NCBI GenBank assembly: GCA_003220675.1 | Contig: QHTD01000057.1 | Location: 1-36,994 of the forward strand | Reading direction: 5' to 3' | Source: Candidatus Rokuibacteriota bacterium | Lineage (GTDB): Bacteria > Methylomirabilota > Methylomirabilia > Rokubacteriales > CSP1-6 | Length of the DNA stretch: 36,994 nucleotides | Shown: piece by piece, positions 8,182 to 16,393 of the stretch | How positions within the stretch are numbered: position 1 is the first letter of the stretch | Layout of the letters: every line of letters starts with the position of its first letter | The notes under the pieces: model-generated | Database searches by the model: none | What the model was told of the DNA's origin: nothing | The model's input: the letters and a program-made list of their open reading frames with translations, nothing else | Made by a program: the position numbers and the translations under genes

Positions 8182-9027
8182 TTGGGCATCCTCGACGACA
8201 TCCTCAGCGACAAGCGCGTGGAGGTCGCCCGCCGCAAGGCGGAGGCGCCGCGCGCCGCTCTCGAGCGCCGCTGCGCGGGCCTCACGGCGCCGCGGGACTT
8301 CGAGGGCGCGCTGCGTCCGGCCCGCGGTGCCGTCCGACTCATCGCCGAGGTGAAGAAGGCGTCGCCGTCGCGCGGCGTGCTGGTACCCGACCTCGATCCG
8401 CAGGCCCTCGCCGTGGCGTACGCGGCGGCGGGCGCCCACGCGATCTCGGTGCTCACCGACGAAAAGTACTTCCAGGGGAGCCTCGATCTGCTCGACCGGA
8501 TTCGCGGGGCCGTGGCAGTGCCGCTGCTCCGCAAGGACTTCACGATCGACGAGTACCAGCTCTGGGAGGCGCGCGCGGCCGGCGCCGACGCGGTGCTCCT
8601 GATCGTCGCGATCCTGGAGCCCAGGCACCTCCGCGACCTGGCCGCCGCGGCGAAGGGGCTCGGGCTGGCCGCGCTGGTCGAGTGCCACACCGCCGCCGAG
8701 GTGGACGCGGCGCTCGCGGCGGGCAGCCGCATTATCGGCATCAACAATCGCGATCTCCACACCTTCGAAACACGGATCGAGACGACGCTCGAGCTCCTAC
8801 CGCTCGTCCCGCCGGGGCCAATCCTAGTGTCCGAGAGCGGCTTCGTGGACCCAGCCCAGGTCCGGCGGGTCGTCGAGGCCGGGGCCCACGCGATCCTCGT
8901 CGGCGAGGGACTCGTCACGGCCGGCGACGTCGGCGCCAGGATCCGGGAGCTGACGCTCCAGGGCGAGCGCGTCGATTCGCCGACCGCGAGCGCTGCGGCG
9001 CCCCCGACGGCACAGTTCAATGGTTAG
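8182..9027 (+). CDS. trpC: Indole-3-glycerol phosphate synthase
   Basis: TrpC closes the ring of carboxyphenylamino-deoxyribulose-phosphate to give indole-3-glycerol phosphate in tryptophan synthesis. The 281-residue (beta/alpha)8 protein has ILDDILSDKRVEVARRKA at the start, the catalytic-lysine segment LIAEVKKASPSRG, ISVLTDEKYFQGS, PLLRKDFTIDEYQ, LVECHTAAEVDAA, IIGINNRDLHTFE and the phosphate-binding VSESGF and LVGEGLV. The start is TTG 8182 with GAGG just upstream; no better start is visible. The last 20 or so residues, rich in Ala, Ser and Pro, extend past the usual end. Its stop overlaps the trpF start by 8 bp. Confidence 0.95.
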   Translation: MGILDDILSDKRVEVARRKAEAPRAALERRCAGLTAPRDFEGALRPARGAVRLIAEVKKASPSRGVLVPDLDPQALAVAYAAAGAHAISVLTDEKYFQGSLDLLDRIRGAVAVPLLRKDFTIDEYQLWEARAAGADAVLLIVAILEPRHLRDLAAAAKGLGLAALVECHTAAEVDAALAAGSRIIGINNRDLHTFETRIETTLELLPLVPPGPILVSESGFVDPAQVRRVVEAGAHAILVGEGLVTAGDVGARIRELTLQGERVDSPTASAAAPPTAQFNG

Positions 9028-9673
9028 GGTGAAGATCTGCGGGATCACAAGCCTCGAGGACGCGATGACGGCCGTCGAAGCGGGCGCCGACGCGCTCGGG
9101 TTCATCTTCGTCGAAAAGACGCCGCGCTTCGTGACGCCTGAGCGGGTCGCGCCGATCGTTCAAAAGCTCCCGCCGTTCGTGACGCCGGTCGGCGTCTTCT
9201 GGGACCACCCCGCAGGCCACGTCAAGGCGGTCGCGGAGGCGTGCGGGCTCCGGGCGCTCCAGTTCCACGGTGACGAGCGGCCCGAGGATCTCGGTGGCTA
9301 CACGCTCCCGGTGATCAAGACGATCAAGCTCGCGCCGCCGTCGGGCGAGCTCGGGGGGCGCCCGCCGTGGACGCCGACCGTGACCTTTCTGCCCTACCGC
9401 ACGTGCGCGGCCGCGCTCCTGCTCGACAGCGCCGCACGCTGGAGCGAGGGCGAGCCCCGCCAGCCGATCGAGTGGACGGTCGCGCGCGAGCTGGGCGGCC
9501 AGCAGTGGCGGATCATCCTCTCGGCCGGCCTCACGCCCGAGAACGTCGGCCGTGCCGTCGCCACCGCGCGCCCGTACGCCGTCGACGTCAACTCCGGCGT
9601 CGAGGCCGAGCCCGGGCGCAAGGATCCGGACAAGGTGTGGCGGTTCGTCGCCGAGGCGAAGGGGACCCGATGA
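9020..9673 (+). CDS. trpF: Phosphoribosylanthranilate isomerase
   Basis: TrpF catalyses the Amadori rearrangement that precedes TrpC in tryptophan synthesis. The 217-residue barrel starts [10 protein letters not shown] with the general-base cysteine C7, followed by [25 protein letters not shown] and the acid D136 in [22 protein letters not shown] closes the barrel. The loop after D136 is unusual: family members normally have a GGTG phosphate-binding turn and FDW, but here the text is [11 protein letters not shown]. Activity is still likely because both catalytic residues remain. It overlaps trpC by 8 bp and trpB by 4 bp. Confidence 0.93.
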   Translation: MVRVKICGITSLEDAMTAVEAGADALGFIFVEKTPRFVTPERVAPIVQKLPPFVTPVGVFWDHPAGHVKAVAEACGLRALQFHGDERPEDLGGYTLPVIKTIKLAPPSGELGGRPPWTPTVTFLPYRTCAAALLLDSAARWSEGEPRQPIEWTVARELGGQQWRIILSAGLTPENVGRAVATARPYAVDVNSGVEAEPGRKDPDKVWRFVAEAKGTR

Positions 9674-10866
9674 CCACGCTCCCCGACGCGCAGGGTCACT
9701 TCGGGCGCTTCGGTGGACGGTTCGTCCCCGAGACGCTCATGGCCCCGCTCCACGAGCTCGAGCGCGCCTACCGGGCGGCCGGGCGTGACCCGAAGTGGGA
9801 GCGGCGGCTTGCCGGGCTCCTCGCCGACTACGCTGGGCGGCCTACGCCCTTGTACTTCGCGCGGCGGCTCACCGAGCATTGCGGCGGCGCGCGGATCTAC
9901 CTCAAGCGCGAGGACCTCTGTCACACGGGCGCTCACAAGATCAACAACGTGCTCGGCCAGGCGCTCCTGGCGAGGCGCATGAAGAAGCCCCGCGTGATCG
10001 CCGAGACCGGTGCGGGCCAGCACGGGGTCGCGACGGCGACGGCCGCGGCGCTCCTCGGGCTCGAGTGCGAGGTGTACATGGGCGCCGAGGACGTCGAGCG
10101 CCAGGCGCTCAACGTCTTTCGGATGCGGCTCCTTGGCGCGCGCGTCATCCCCGTCGAGGCGGGGAGCCGCACGCTGAAGGACGCGATCAACGAGGCGCTG
10201 CGGGACTGGGTCACGAACGTGCGGACGACGTACTATCTCCTCGGCTCGGCGCTCGGCCCGCACCCGTACCCCATGATGGTCCGCGACTTCCACGCGGTGA
10301 TCGGCCGGGAGACGCGGCGCCAGGCTCGGACGACGCTCGGGCGGCTCCCGGATGTGCTCGTCGCGTGCGTCGGCGGCGGCTCGAACGCGATCGGGCTCTT
10401 CCACCCGTTCATCGGCGACCGGCGTGTCCGGATCATCGGCGTCGAGCCGGGCGGCGAGGGGATCGCGACGGGCCGTCACGGCGCCTCGATGACGGCGGGC
10501 ACGGTCGGCGTCCTTCACGGCTGCATGAGCTACCTGCTCCAAGACGACGACGGGCAGATCGCCACCGCGCACTCGATCTCGGCAGGGCTCGACTACCCGG
10601 GCGTCGGGCCCGAGCACGCGTACTATCGCGACGCCGGCCGGTTCGAGTTCGTCTCGATCACGGACGAGGAGGCGCTCGAGGGGTTCCAGGCGCTGACCCG
10701 CCTGGAAGGCATCATGCCCGCGCTCGAAACGGCTCACGCCGTGGCCCACGCCATGCGCCTGGCGAAGACGCTCCCCGGGTCGAAGGCGATCGTCGTCGGG
10801 CTCTCGGGCCGCGGCGACAAGGACGTCCACGTCGTGGCGAAGGCGCTCGGGCGGGAGGTCAAGTGA
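9670..10866 (+). CDS. trpB: Tryptophan synthase beta chain
   Basis: TrpB joins indole and serine to make tryptophan in an alpha2-beta2 complex with TrpA. The 398-residue protein starts at ATG 9670 ([20 protein letters not shown]), in an ATGA overlap with trpF. The PLP lysine is K90 in [14 protein letters not shown], the catalytic glutamate lies in [13 protein letters not shown], and the phosphate-binding loop is [27 protein letters not shown] and the C-terminal LSGRGDKDV are also standard. This is the classic TrpB1 form that partners TrpA, which follows directly. Confidence 0.97.
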   Translation: MTTLPDAQGHFGRFGGRFVPETLMAPLHELERAYRAAGRDPKWERRLAGLLADYAGRPTPLYFARRLTEHCGGARIYLKREDLCHTGAHKINNVLGQALLARRMKKPRVIAETGAGQHGVATATAAALLGLECEVYMGAEDVERQALNVFRMRLLGARVIPVEAGSRTLKDAINEALRDWVTNVRTTYYLLGSALGPHPYPMMVRDFHAVIGRETRRQARTTLGRLPDVLVACVGGGSNAIGLFHPFIGDRRVRIIGVEPGGEGIATGRHGASMTAGTVGVLHGCMSYLLQDDDGQIATAHSISAGLDYPGVGPEHAYYRDAGRFEFVSITDEEALEGFQALTRLEGIMPALETAHAVAHAMRLAKTLPGSKAIVVGLSGRGDKDVHVVAKALGREVK

Positions 10867-11666
10867 GCCGGCTCGCGACGACCTTCGACGAGCTTCGCGC
10901 GCGTGGCGAGCGCGCCCTGGTGGCCTACTTCACCGCCGGCGATCCCTCGCTCGCGGAGACGCAGCGGCTCGTGCTGGAGGCGGCGGCGCGCGGCGCTGAC
11001 GTCATCGAGCTCGGCGTGCCCTTCTCGGACCCCATCGCCGACGGCCCGGTCATCCAGCGCGCGGCGATGCGCGCCCGCGAGCGGGGGACGTCCGTGGCGC
11101 GGGTGCTCGAGACGGTCGCCACGCTGCGGGCGGAGACGCCCGTGCCGGTCGTGCTCCTCACGTACTACAACCCCGTCCTCGCCTTCGGCCTCAAGGCGTT
11201 CGCGCGGACGGCGGCCGACGCGGGCGCGGACGGCGTGATCGTCGCCGACCTGCCCCTCGAAGAGGCAGGTCCGTTCTCAGCTGAGGCCGAGGCGGCGGGG
11301 CTCGACCTCGTCCACCTCGTGGCGCCGACCTCCACGCCCGGGCGTGTGCGCCTCATCGCCCGCCGGAGCCGCGGCTTCATCTACGTGGTCTCACTGACAG
11401 GCGTCACGGGCGAGCGGCGGGAGCTGCCGCGCGACCTCGAGGCGCAGATCCGCACGCTCAGGCGTCTGACGACGAAGCCCGTCTGCGTCGGGTTCGGCAT
11501 CGGCCACCCCGACCAGGTGGCGGCGGTGGGCCGGCTGGCGGACGGCGTGATCGTCGGCTCTGCCATCGTCCGCCTGATCGAGGAGCGCGCGGGCACCCCG
11601 ACCCTGGTCAAGGATGTGGGCGAATTCATCGCCTCGCTGAAGGCACCGCTAAGGGTAAGGTTATGA
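10863..11666 (+). CDS. trpA: Tryptophan synthase alpha chain
   Basis: TrpA cleaves indole-3-glycerol phosphate and channels indole to TrpB. It has 267 residues. GTG 10863 overlaps the trpB stop (GTGA). The catalytic pair is E49 and D60 in [19 protein letters not shown]. Further motifs are [56 protein letters not shown] and the phosphate-binding [11 protein letters not shown] repeat-filled gap of 141 bp follows before accD. Confidence 0.97.
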   Translation: MSRLATTFDELRARGERALVAYFTAGDPSLAETQRLVLEAAARGADVIELGVPFSDPIADGPVIQRAAMRARERGTSVARVLETVATLRAETPVPVVLLTYYNPVLAFGLKAFARTAADAGADGVIVADLPLEEAGPFSAEAEAAGLDLVHLVAPTSTPGRVRLIARRSRGFIYVVSLTGVTGERRELPRDLEAQIRTLRRLTTKPVCVGFGIGHPDQVAAVGRLADGVIVGSAIVRLIEERAGTPTLVKDVGEFIASLKAPLRVRL

Positions 11667-11672
11667 TTACTT

Positions 11673-11750
11673 GTTCGAACGCCGGCTTTGCCGGCGTAAC
11701 CGAACGGGGGGAGGTTCGGAAGGGGGGCGGAGCCCCCCTCCGAAGGGAAT
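11673..11750 (+). repeat. Composite stem-loop element, copy A (trpA-accD gap)
   Basis: This copy contains three inverted repeats in a row: an 8-bp stem ACGCCGGC/GCCGGCGT with a TTT loop (11679-11697), CCGAAC/GTTCGG with an 8-base loop (11700-11719), and GGGGGGC/GCCCCCC with a 3-base loop (11722-11738). A second copy is present in opposite orientation at 18791-18864, with about 41 of the first 54 positions identical by eye. Two extra copies of the last hairpin follow downstream. There is no T-run for a standard terminator. Confidence 0.75.
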
Positions 11751-11797
11751 GGGGGGCGCAGCCCCCCTTCGAAGGAGGATGGGGGGCGTAGCCCCCC
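11722..11797 (+). repeat. Three tandem G6C-loop-GC6 hairpins in the accD leader
   Basis: GGGGGGC, a 3-base loop (GGA, GCA, GTA) and GCCCCCC occur at 11722-11738, 11751-11767 and 11781-11797, a period of 29-30 bp. The spacers (about CTCCGAAGGGAAT) are also alike. The last stem ends 10 bp before the accD ATG and directly beside its GAGG ribosome site, so it could limit access to that site. A transcript pausing or partial termination role is also possible. Confidence 0.8.
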
Positions 11798-11807
11798 TCC
11801 GAGGATT

Positions 11808-12668
11808 ATGGCGTGGTTTCGACGCAAGACCGACGGGTCCGAGGGCCAGGCGAGCCGCGTCCACATCGCCGAGGGGCTGTGGATCAAGTGCGACTCCTGC
11901 AAGGAGATCGTGTACCGCGCCGAGGTGGAACGCGCGGGGCGCGTCTGCCCGAAGTGCCACTATCCCTTTCGTGTCTCCGCGCGCGAGCGCATCGCGCTCC
12001 TGGCCGATCCCAACACCTTCGAGGAGCGCGACACCAACCTCGAGTCCACGGATCCGCTCGGCTTCAGGGACACCAAGCGGTACCGTGACCGAGTCCGCGC
12101 CGCCATCGAGAAGACGAAGACCGACGAAGCGGTCGTCACCGGGGTGGCGCGTATCGGCGGCCTGCCCGTCGTGCTGTGCGTGTTCGAGTTCGGGTTCCTG
12201 GGCGGTAGCATGGGATCGGTCGTCGGCGAGAAGCTCACGCGCGCGATCGAGCTCGCCATCGACAAGCAGCTGCCGGTCGTCATCGTCTCCGCGTCGGGCG
12301 GCGCCCGCATGCAGGAGGGGATCCTCTCGCTCATGCAGATGGCCAAGACCGCCGCGGCGCTGGAGCGCCTGGCCGAGCGTCGGCTCCCGTACATCTCGGT
12401 CCTGACCGATCCGACGACGGGCGGCGTCACGGCGAGCTTTGCCATGCTCGGCGACGTCATCATCGCCGAGCCGCGCGCGCTGATCGGCTTCGCCGGACCG
12501 CGCGTGATCGCCGAGACGATCCGCCAGCCCCTGCCCGAAGGGTTCCAGCGCTCGGAGTTCCTGCTCGAGCACGGGCAGATCGACTTCATCGTCGACCGGT
12601 ATCTGCTCAAGGAGACCCTGCGCCGCATCCTTGCGTTCTTCGCCGGCGAGCCGCCCCGGTCCGGTTAG
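11808..12668 (+). CDS. accD: Acetyl-CoA carboxylase carboxyltransferase subunit beta
   Basis: AccD, with AccA, moves the carboxyl group from biotin to acetyl-CoA in the first step of fatty acid synthesis. The 286-residue protein has the N-terminal zinc ribbon with C28, C31, C47 and C50 (IKCDSCKEIVY and RVCPKCHYPF). The crotonase-like core shows FGFLGGSMGSVVGEKLTRAIE, VSASGGARMQEG, PYISVLTDPTTGGVTASFA and IGFAGPRVIAETIRQPLPEGFQ. Its place between trpA and folC is conserved in many diderm bacteria. ATG 11808 is preceded by GAGG, next to the tandem hairpins. Confidence 0.97.
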   Translation: MAWFRRKTDGSEGQASRVHIAEGLWIKCDSCKEIVYRAEVERAGRVCPKCHYPFRVSARERIALLADPNTFEERDTNLESTDPLGFRDTKRYRDRVRAAIEKTKTDEAVVTGVARIGGLPVVLCVFEFGFLGGSMGSVVGEKLTRAIELAIDKQLPVVIVSASGGARMQEGILSLMQMAKTAAALERLAERRLPYISVLTDPTTGGVTASFAMLGDVIIAEPRALIGFAGPRVIAETIRQPLPEGFQRSEFLLEHGQIDFIVDRYLLKETLRRILAFFAGEPPRSG

Positions 12669-12848
12669 TGTCAGCCTGGGACGTCATGGGAACGATCCCC
12701 GCACGCGGGGTCGCCCCCGACGGGCACGCGCGCCAGGGGTGGCGGGACCGCGCGGCACGCGTCCGCTGCCCGGTTGCGGCGGGGCTCCGCCTGGGGCCCG
12801 GGGTCCGCTGCCAGCTGGCGGGCCGCCGAGGCCCCCTTCGATGAGCGG

Positions 12849-14165
12849 GTGACGTACGCCGAGGCGGTCGCCCGCCTGCTCGCCCTGCGTGGCGGCGAGC
12901 ACGCGGGGATGCGCCCGGGGCTCGAGCGGATCGAAGGGCTGCTCGCGGCGCTGGGCCATCCCGAGCGCCGCTACCGGCTCGTCCAGGTCGGCGGCACGAA
13001 CGGCAAGGGCTCGGTGGCTGCGATGCTGGCGGCGATCCTCAAGGCGGCCGGCCACCGCGTCGGTCTCTACACCTCGCCCCACCTCGTCTCGTTCCGCGAG
13101 CGCATCCGCGTGAACGGCGAGGCCATCTCCGAGGACGACGTGGTCGACGGTGTCGAGGCGCTCGGCACGCTGGTGGCGCGCCTGGACGCCACGATGTTCG
13201 AGACGGCGACTGCGCTCGCGCTCGATCACTTCGCGCGCGAGGCGGTGGACGTCGCGGTCCTGGAAGTCGGGCTCGGCGGCCGGCTCGACGCGACGACCGT
13301 CGGCGTCCCCGCCGTCACCGTCGTCACACGCATCGACCTCGACCACCAGGCGGTGCTCGGGACGACGCTCCGCGAGATCGCCGCCGAGAAAGCGGCGATC
13401 ATCCGCGCGGGTGTCGCCGTCGCGGCGTCGCAGGCGCCCGAGGCGACCGCAGTGCTGGTCCGGCGCGCGACCGAGGTCGGCGTCCCGCTGCTGCTCTCGG
13501 GGCGCGATCTGTCCGTCACGGTCGAGCACCGTGGTCTCGACGGGCAGCTGATCGGCTGCGCCGCTCCCGGCTGGTCCATCGCCCGTCTGCGGCTCGGCAT
13601 GCTCGGGAGCTACCAGCCCGAGAACGCTCTGCTCGCCGTGGCCGCGGCCCGTCAGCTCGGCGTCGGCGATGCGGCGATCGGCGACGGGCTCGGGCGCGCG
13701 CGGTGGCCGGGGCGCTTCCAGGTCCTCGCGCGCGCCGGCGGATGGCTCGTGCTCGACGGCGCCCACAACCCCGGCGGCGCCCGCGCGCTCGCCGCCTCCC
13801 TGCGCGACTTTTTCGGCGATGCCCCTGTCACGTTCGTGGTGGGGATCCTCCGTGACAAGGACGCGCGCGCGATGCTCGCCGAGCTGGCGCCGCTCGCGCG
13901 CCGTCTCATCCTGACCGCGTCGTCGAACCCACGCGCGGCGGATCCAGCGGCGCTGCGTGCGGTGGTCCCGGGGTCCGTCCCGCGCGCCGAGATCGTCTCG
14001 TCCCCGGTCGAGGCGCTCGCGATGGCGGCCCGTCCGCCGTCGGCCCCGATCATTTGCGTCGCCGGCTCACTCTCCCTCGTCGGCGACGTCCTCAGGCACC
14101 TCGCCGGGAGCGATACGCCTTGCTCTGTCGAAAAGGGGGCTGATAGCGTAGAGTCCCTTTTCTGA
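12849..14165 (+). CDS. folC: Folylpolyglutamate synthase / dihydrofolate synthase
   Basis: FolC adds glutamate to dihydropteroate and to folates using ATP. The chosen start, GTG 12849 (MTYAEAVARLLALRGGE), gives 438 residues, the usual FolC length; the frame is open to TTG 12774, but those residues are low-complexity. The P-loop is VGGTNGKGSVAAML (47-60), followed by YTSPHLVSFRERIRVNGE, LEVGLGGRLDATT, VTRIDLDHQ, the ATP-ligase motif LGSYQPENALLA and LDGAHNPGGARALA. The 180-bp gap after accD is GC-rich and holds a small inverted repeat (CCCCG-CACG-CGGGG, about 12699-12712) but no convincing gene. Confidence 0.95.
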   Translation: MTYAEAVARLLALRGGEHAGMRPGLERIEGLLAALGHPERRYRLVQVGGTNGKGSVAAMLAAILKAAGHRVGLYTSPHLVSFRERIRVNGEAISEDDVVDGVEALGTLVARLDATMFETATALALDHFAREAVDVAVLEVGLGGRLDATTVGVPAVTVVTRIDLDHQAVLGTTLREIAAEKAAIIRAGVAVAASQAPEATAVLVRRATEVGVPLLLSGRDLSVTVEHRGLDGQLIGCAAPGWSIARLRLGMLGSYQPENALLAVAAARQLGVGDAAIGDGLGRARWPGRFQVLARAGGWLVLDGAHNPGGARALAASLRDFFGDAPVTFVVGILRDKDARAMLAELAPLARRLILTASSNPRAADPAALRAVVPGSVPRAEIVSSPVEALAMAARPPSAPIICVAGSLSLVGDVLRHLAGSDTPCSVEKGADSVESLF

Positions 14166-14185
14166 CGAGGACGTTCGGGCCACCC

Positions 14186-16393
14186 ATGCGAAGGCTCCCC
14201 GCGACCGCATTCTTCCTGGCTGGCGCCCTTCTGGCCGGCCCCGTCGCCTCGGCCGCCCAGGCGCCCGGCCCGGTGACTGTGAGGACAGCCGGCGGTGTCA
14301 CGGTCGTGGCGGACCGGATCGAGCAGGTCGCCCCCGACAACCTCGTCGTCGCGACCGGCAACGTGGAGCTCACGCGCGGGACGGCGCGCCTCTTGGCCGA
14401 CCGCGTGGAGCTCAACCGCGCGACCGGCGACGCGGTCGCGCAAGGGCGCGTCATCTTCTACGACGGCGACGACCAGTTGACGGGCGACCGCGTCGAGTAC
14501 AACGTCAACACCGGCACCGGCGTCGTCTACCGCGGCCGGATCCGCGTGGCGCCCTTCTACCGGATCGGGGGCGAGCGCCTGGAGCGCGTGGGGGAGAAGG
14601 TCTACCGCGTGCGCCGCGGGATCTTCACGACGTGCGAGGACGACGGGTCGCCCCCGTGGTCCTTCCGCTTCGGCTCGGGCACCGCGGATCTCGACGAACT
14701 GGTCTACGGGACGAACGCCTCCTTCTGGGCCAAGGACGTCCCGCTGATCCCGTTCTTCCCGTTCTTCGCTGCGGCGATCCGACGCGAGCGCCAGACCGGC
14801 TTCCTGCCGCCGGTGTTCGGAACGTCGAGCCGGCGCGGGTTCTTCACGGAGATCCCGTTTTTCTGGGCGATCTCGGATAACCAGGATGCCTCGCTCGGGT
14901 TCGACTATTTCGCGCGCCGCGGCGTCGGCGGCTCGGCGGACTACCGCTACATCCTGTCCGAGCGGCAGCGCGGCTCCGTCGGGGGCTTCTGGGTGCACGA
15001 GAGCATGCAGGACAACGACGACCGGGGCTGGGGACGGCTCCGGCACGACTGGCAGATCGCGCCCGGGCTCCAGTTCCGCGCGGACCTCTCCGGCGTGTCC
15101 GACGACGGCGTGCTTCGGCTCTACGAGGACTCGCTCCAAGCGCGCGCGGCGCAGCGGGCCGAGTCGAACGTGTCTCTCACGCGGACTTTGCAGAACTGGA
15201 ACTTCTTGGGCCGCGTCTCCGTCTACCAGGACCTCACGACACCGGAGCCGGTCGAGCTCCAGCGGCTGCCCGAAGTGTCGATCCAGGGCGTGCGGCAGCC
15301 GCTCCCGGGGCTCCCCGGCGTCCTCTACCAGGTCGACGCGAGCGCCACGCACTTCTTTCGCGAGCTCGGCTCGGACGGCACACGGGCCGACCTGCGGCCG
15401 CGGCTGTCGCGGCCGATCCCCCTCGCGGGCTACGCCACCGTGACGCCGTTCGCCGGCGGGCGCGTGACCGCCTACGACCGGACGGTCACGAGCACCGGCT
15501 TCAAGCAGGGCGTCTTCATCGAGCACACCGACGACCGGGAGCGCGTCCGCCAGCTCGCCGAGTTCGGCTCCGACCTGGAGAGCCGCGCCGCGCGCGTCTA
15601 CCAGCTCCGCGGCGCGGGCGGCCTCGACGCGCTCCTGCACACCATCGAGCCGCGCGTGCACTACATCCGCGTGCTCGGCAAGAATTTCTACAGCCTGCCG
15701 ATCTGGACCGAGCGCATCGACAACGTCCCCGAGGCGAGCTGGCTCGAGTACTCGATCACGAACCGGGTGCGCGGGCGGACGGTGAGCCCCGAGGGGACGG
15801 AGGCCGTGCGCCAGGAGCTTCTTCGCTTCACCGCGGCGCACGCGTACGACATCGAAGGCAAGCGCTGGGGCAACCTCGCGGGCGACCTCAGCATCCAGCC
15901 GACGAAGGTGCTTCGCTTCCGGGGCGATGTGAGTTACAACGTCGAGCATGGGATCTTCCAGGCGGGGACCACGGACGTGGAGGTGACGCTGCCTTTCGCG
16001 ACGGCCAACGTCGGGACGCGCTTCGACCGCCGGGTGCCGTTCGTCCCGGACTGGGTCGAGATCCCGGGCACCTACAACCCGGGCCTGGCGATTCCCGAAC
16101 GGGCCAGCGTGAACTTCCTCCAGGGAGGCGTCACCTCGGAGGTCCGGCGGAACCTCATCCTTCGCGCCAGCACGAACTACGACGCGCGTACGGACACCTT
16201 CGTCGAGAGCCGCTTCGGCGTCGACCTCAAGTTCCAGTGCTGGGCGCTCGTGCTCGAATACATCAACCGGAGCCCCGAGTTCGGCGGCAAGACTGCCGAC
16301 AACGAGTTCCGCTTCACGCTCAACCTGCTCGGCGTGGGCGGCGTGCTGTCGACGCGCCTCGGGGCGAGCGAGTCGGGGGCCCGCCTGAAATGA
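14186..16393 (+). CDS. lptD: LPS-assembly protein LptD
   Basis: LptD is the outer-membrane barrel that, with LptE, inserts lipopolysaccharide into the outer leaflet. A clear signal peptide (MRRLPATAFFLAGALLAGPVASAAQ) leads to an OstA/LptA-like beta-jellyroll (about 30-140: VVADRIEQVAPDNLVVATGNVEL and YDGDDQLTGDRVEYN), then a long barrel. The protein has 735 residues. The only cysteines I find are C150 (TTCEDDGSPPW) and C685 (FQCWALVLEY), matching the N- to C-terminal disulfide seen in the family. Its presence shows a diderm, LPS-making cell. The start is ATG 14186. TTGCTC and TAGCGT about 18 bp apart near 14120-14149 might be a weak promoter. The stop overlaps the next gene (ATGA). Confidence 0.93.
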   Translation: MRRLPATAFFLAGALLAGPVASAAQAPGPVTVRTAGGVTVVADRIEQVAPDNLVVATGNVELTRGTARLLADRVELNRATGDAVAQGRVIFYDGDDQLTGDRVEYNVNTGTGVVYRGRIRVAPFYRIGGERLERVGEKVYRVRRGIFTTCEDDGSPPWSFRFGSGTADLDELVYGTNASFWAKDVPLIPFFPFFAAAIRRERQTGFLPPVFGTSSRRGFFTEIPFFWAISDNQDASLGFDYFARRGVGGSADYRYILSERQRGSVGGFWVHESMQDNDDRGWGRLRHDWQIAPGLQFRADLSGVSDDGVLRLYEDSLQARAAQRAESNVSLTRTLQNWNFLGRVSVYQDLTTPEPVELQRLPEVSIQGVRQPLPGLPGVLYQVDASATHFFRELGSDGTRADLRPRLSRPIPLAGYATVTPFAGGRVTAYDRTVTSTGFKQGVFIEHTDDRERVRQLAEFGSDLESRAARVYQLRGAGGLDALLHTIEPRVHYIRVLGKNFYSLPIWTERIDNVPEASWLEYSITNRVRGRTVSPEGTEAVRQELLRFTAAHAYDIEGKRWGNLAGDLSIQPTKVLRFRGDVSYNVEHGIFQAGTTDVEVTLPFATANVGTRFDRRVPFVPDWVEIPGTYNPGLAIPERASVNFLQGGVTSEVRRNLILRASTNYDARTDTFVESRFGVDLKFQCWALVLEYINRSPEFGGKTADNEFRFTLNLLGVGGVLSTRLGASESGARLK

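Noticed and set aside
11722-11797. Regular hairpins that could be taken for a CRISPR array
   Set aside because: Only three units, period 29-30 bp with the spacer part also repeated, and no cas genes.
12686-12844. Short frame between accD and folC starting at ATG 12686
   Set aside because: Low-complexity Arg/Gly/Pro-rich translation, no ribosome site and no recognisable motif; better read as a GC-rich spacer.
13652-15949. 765-codon open frame on the - strand across folC/lptD, and a 707-codon one at 22917-25040
   Set aside because: Both lie antisense to genes with clear domains; long antisense frames are expected when third positions are nearly all G or C. Their translations are Arg/Glu/Asp/Val-rich with no family motif.
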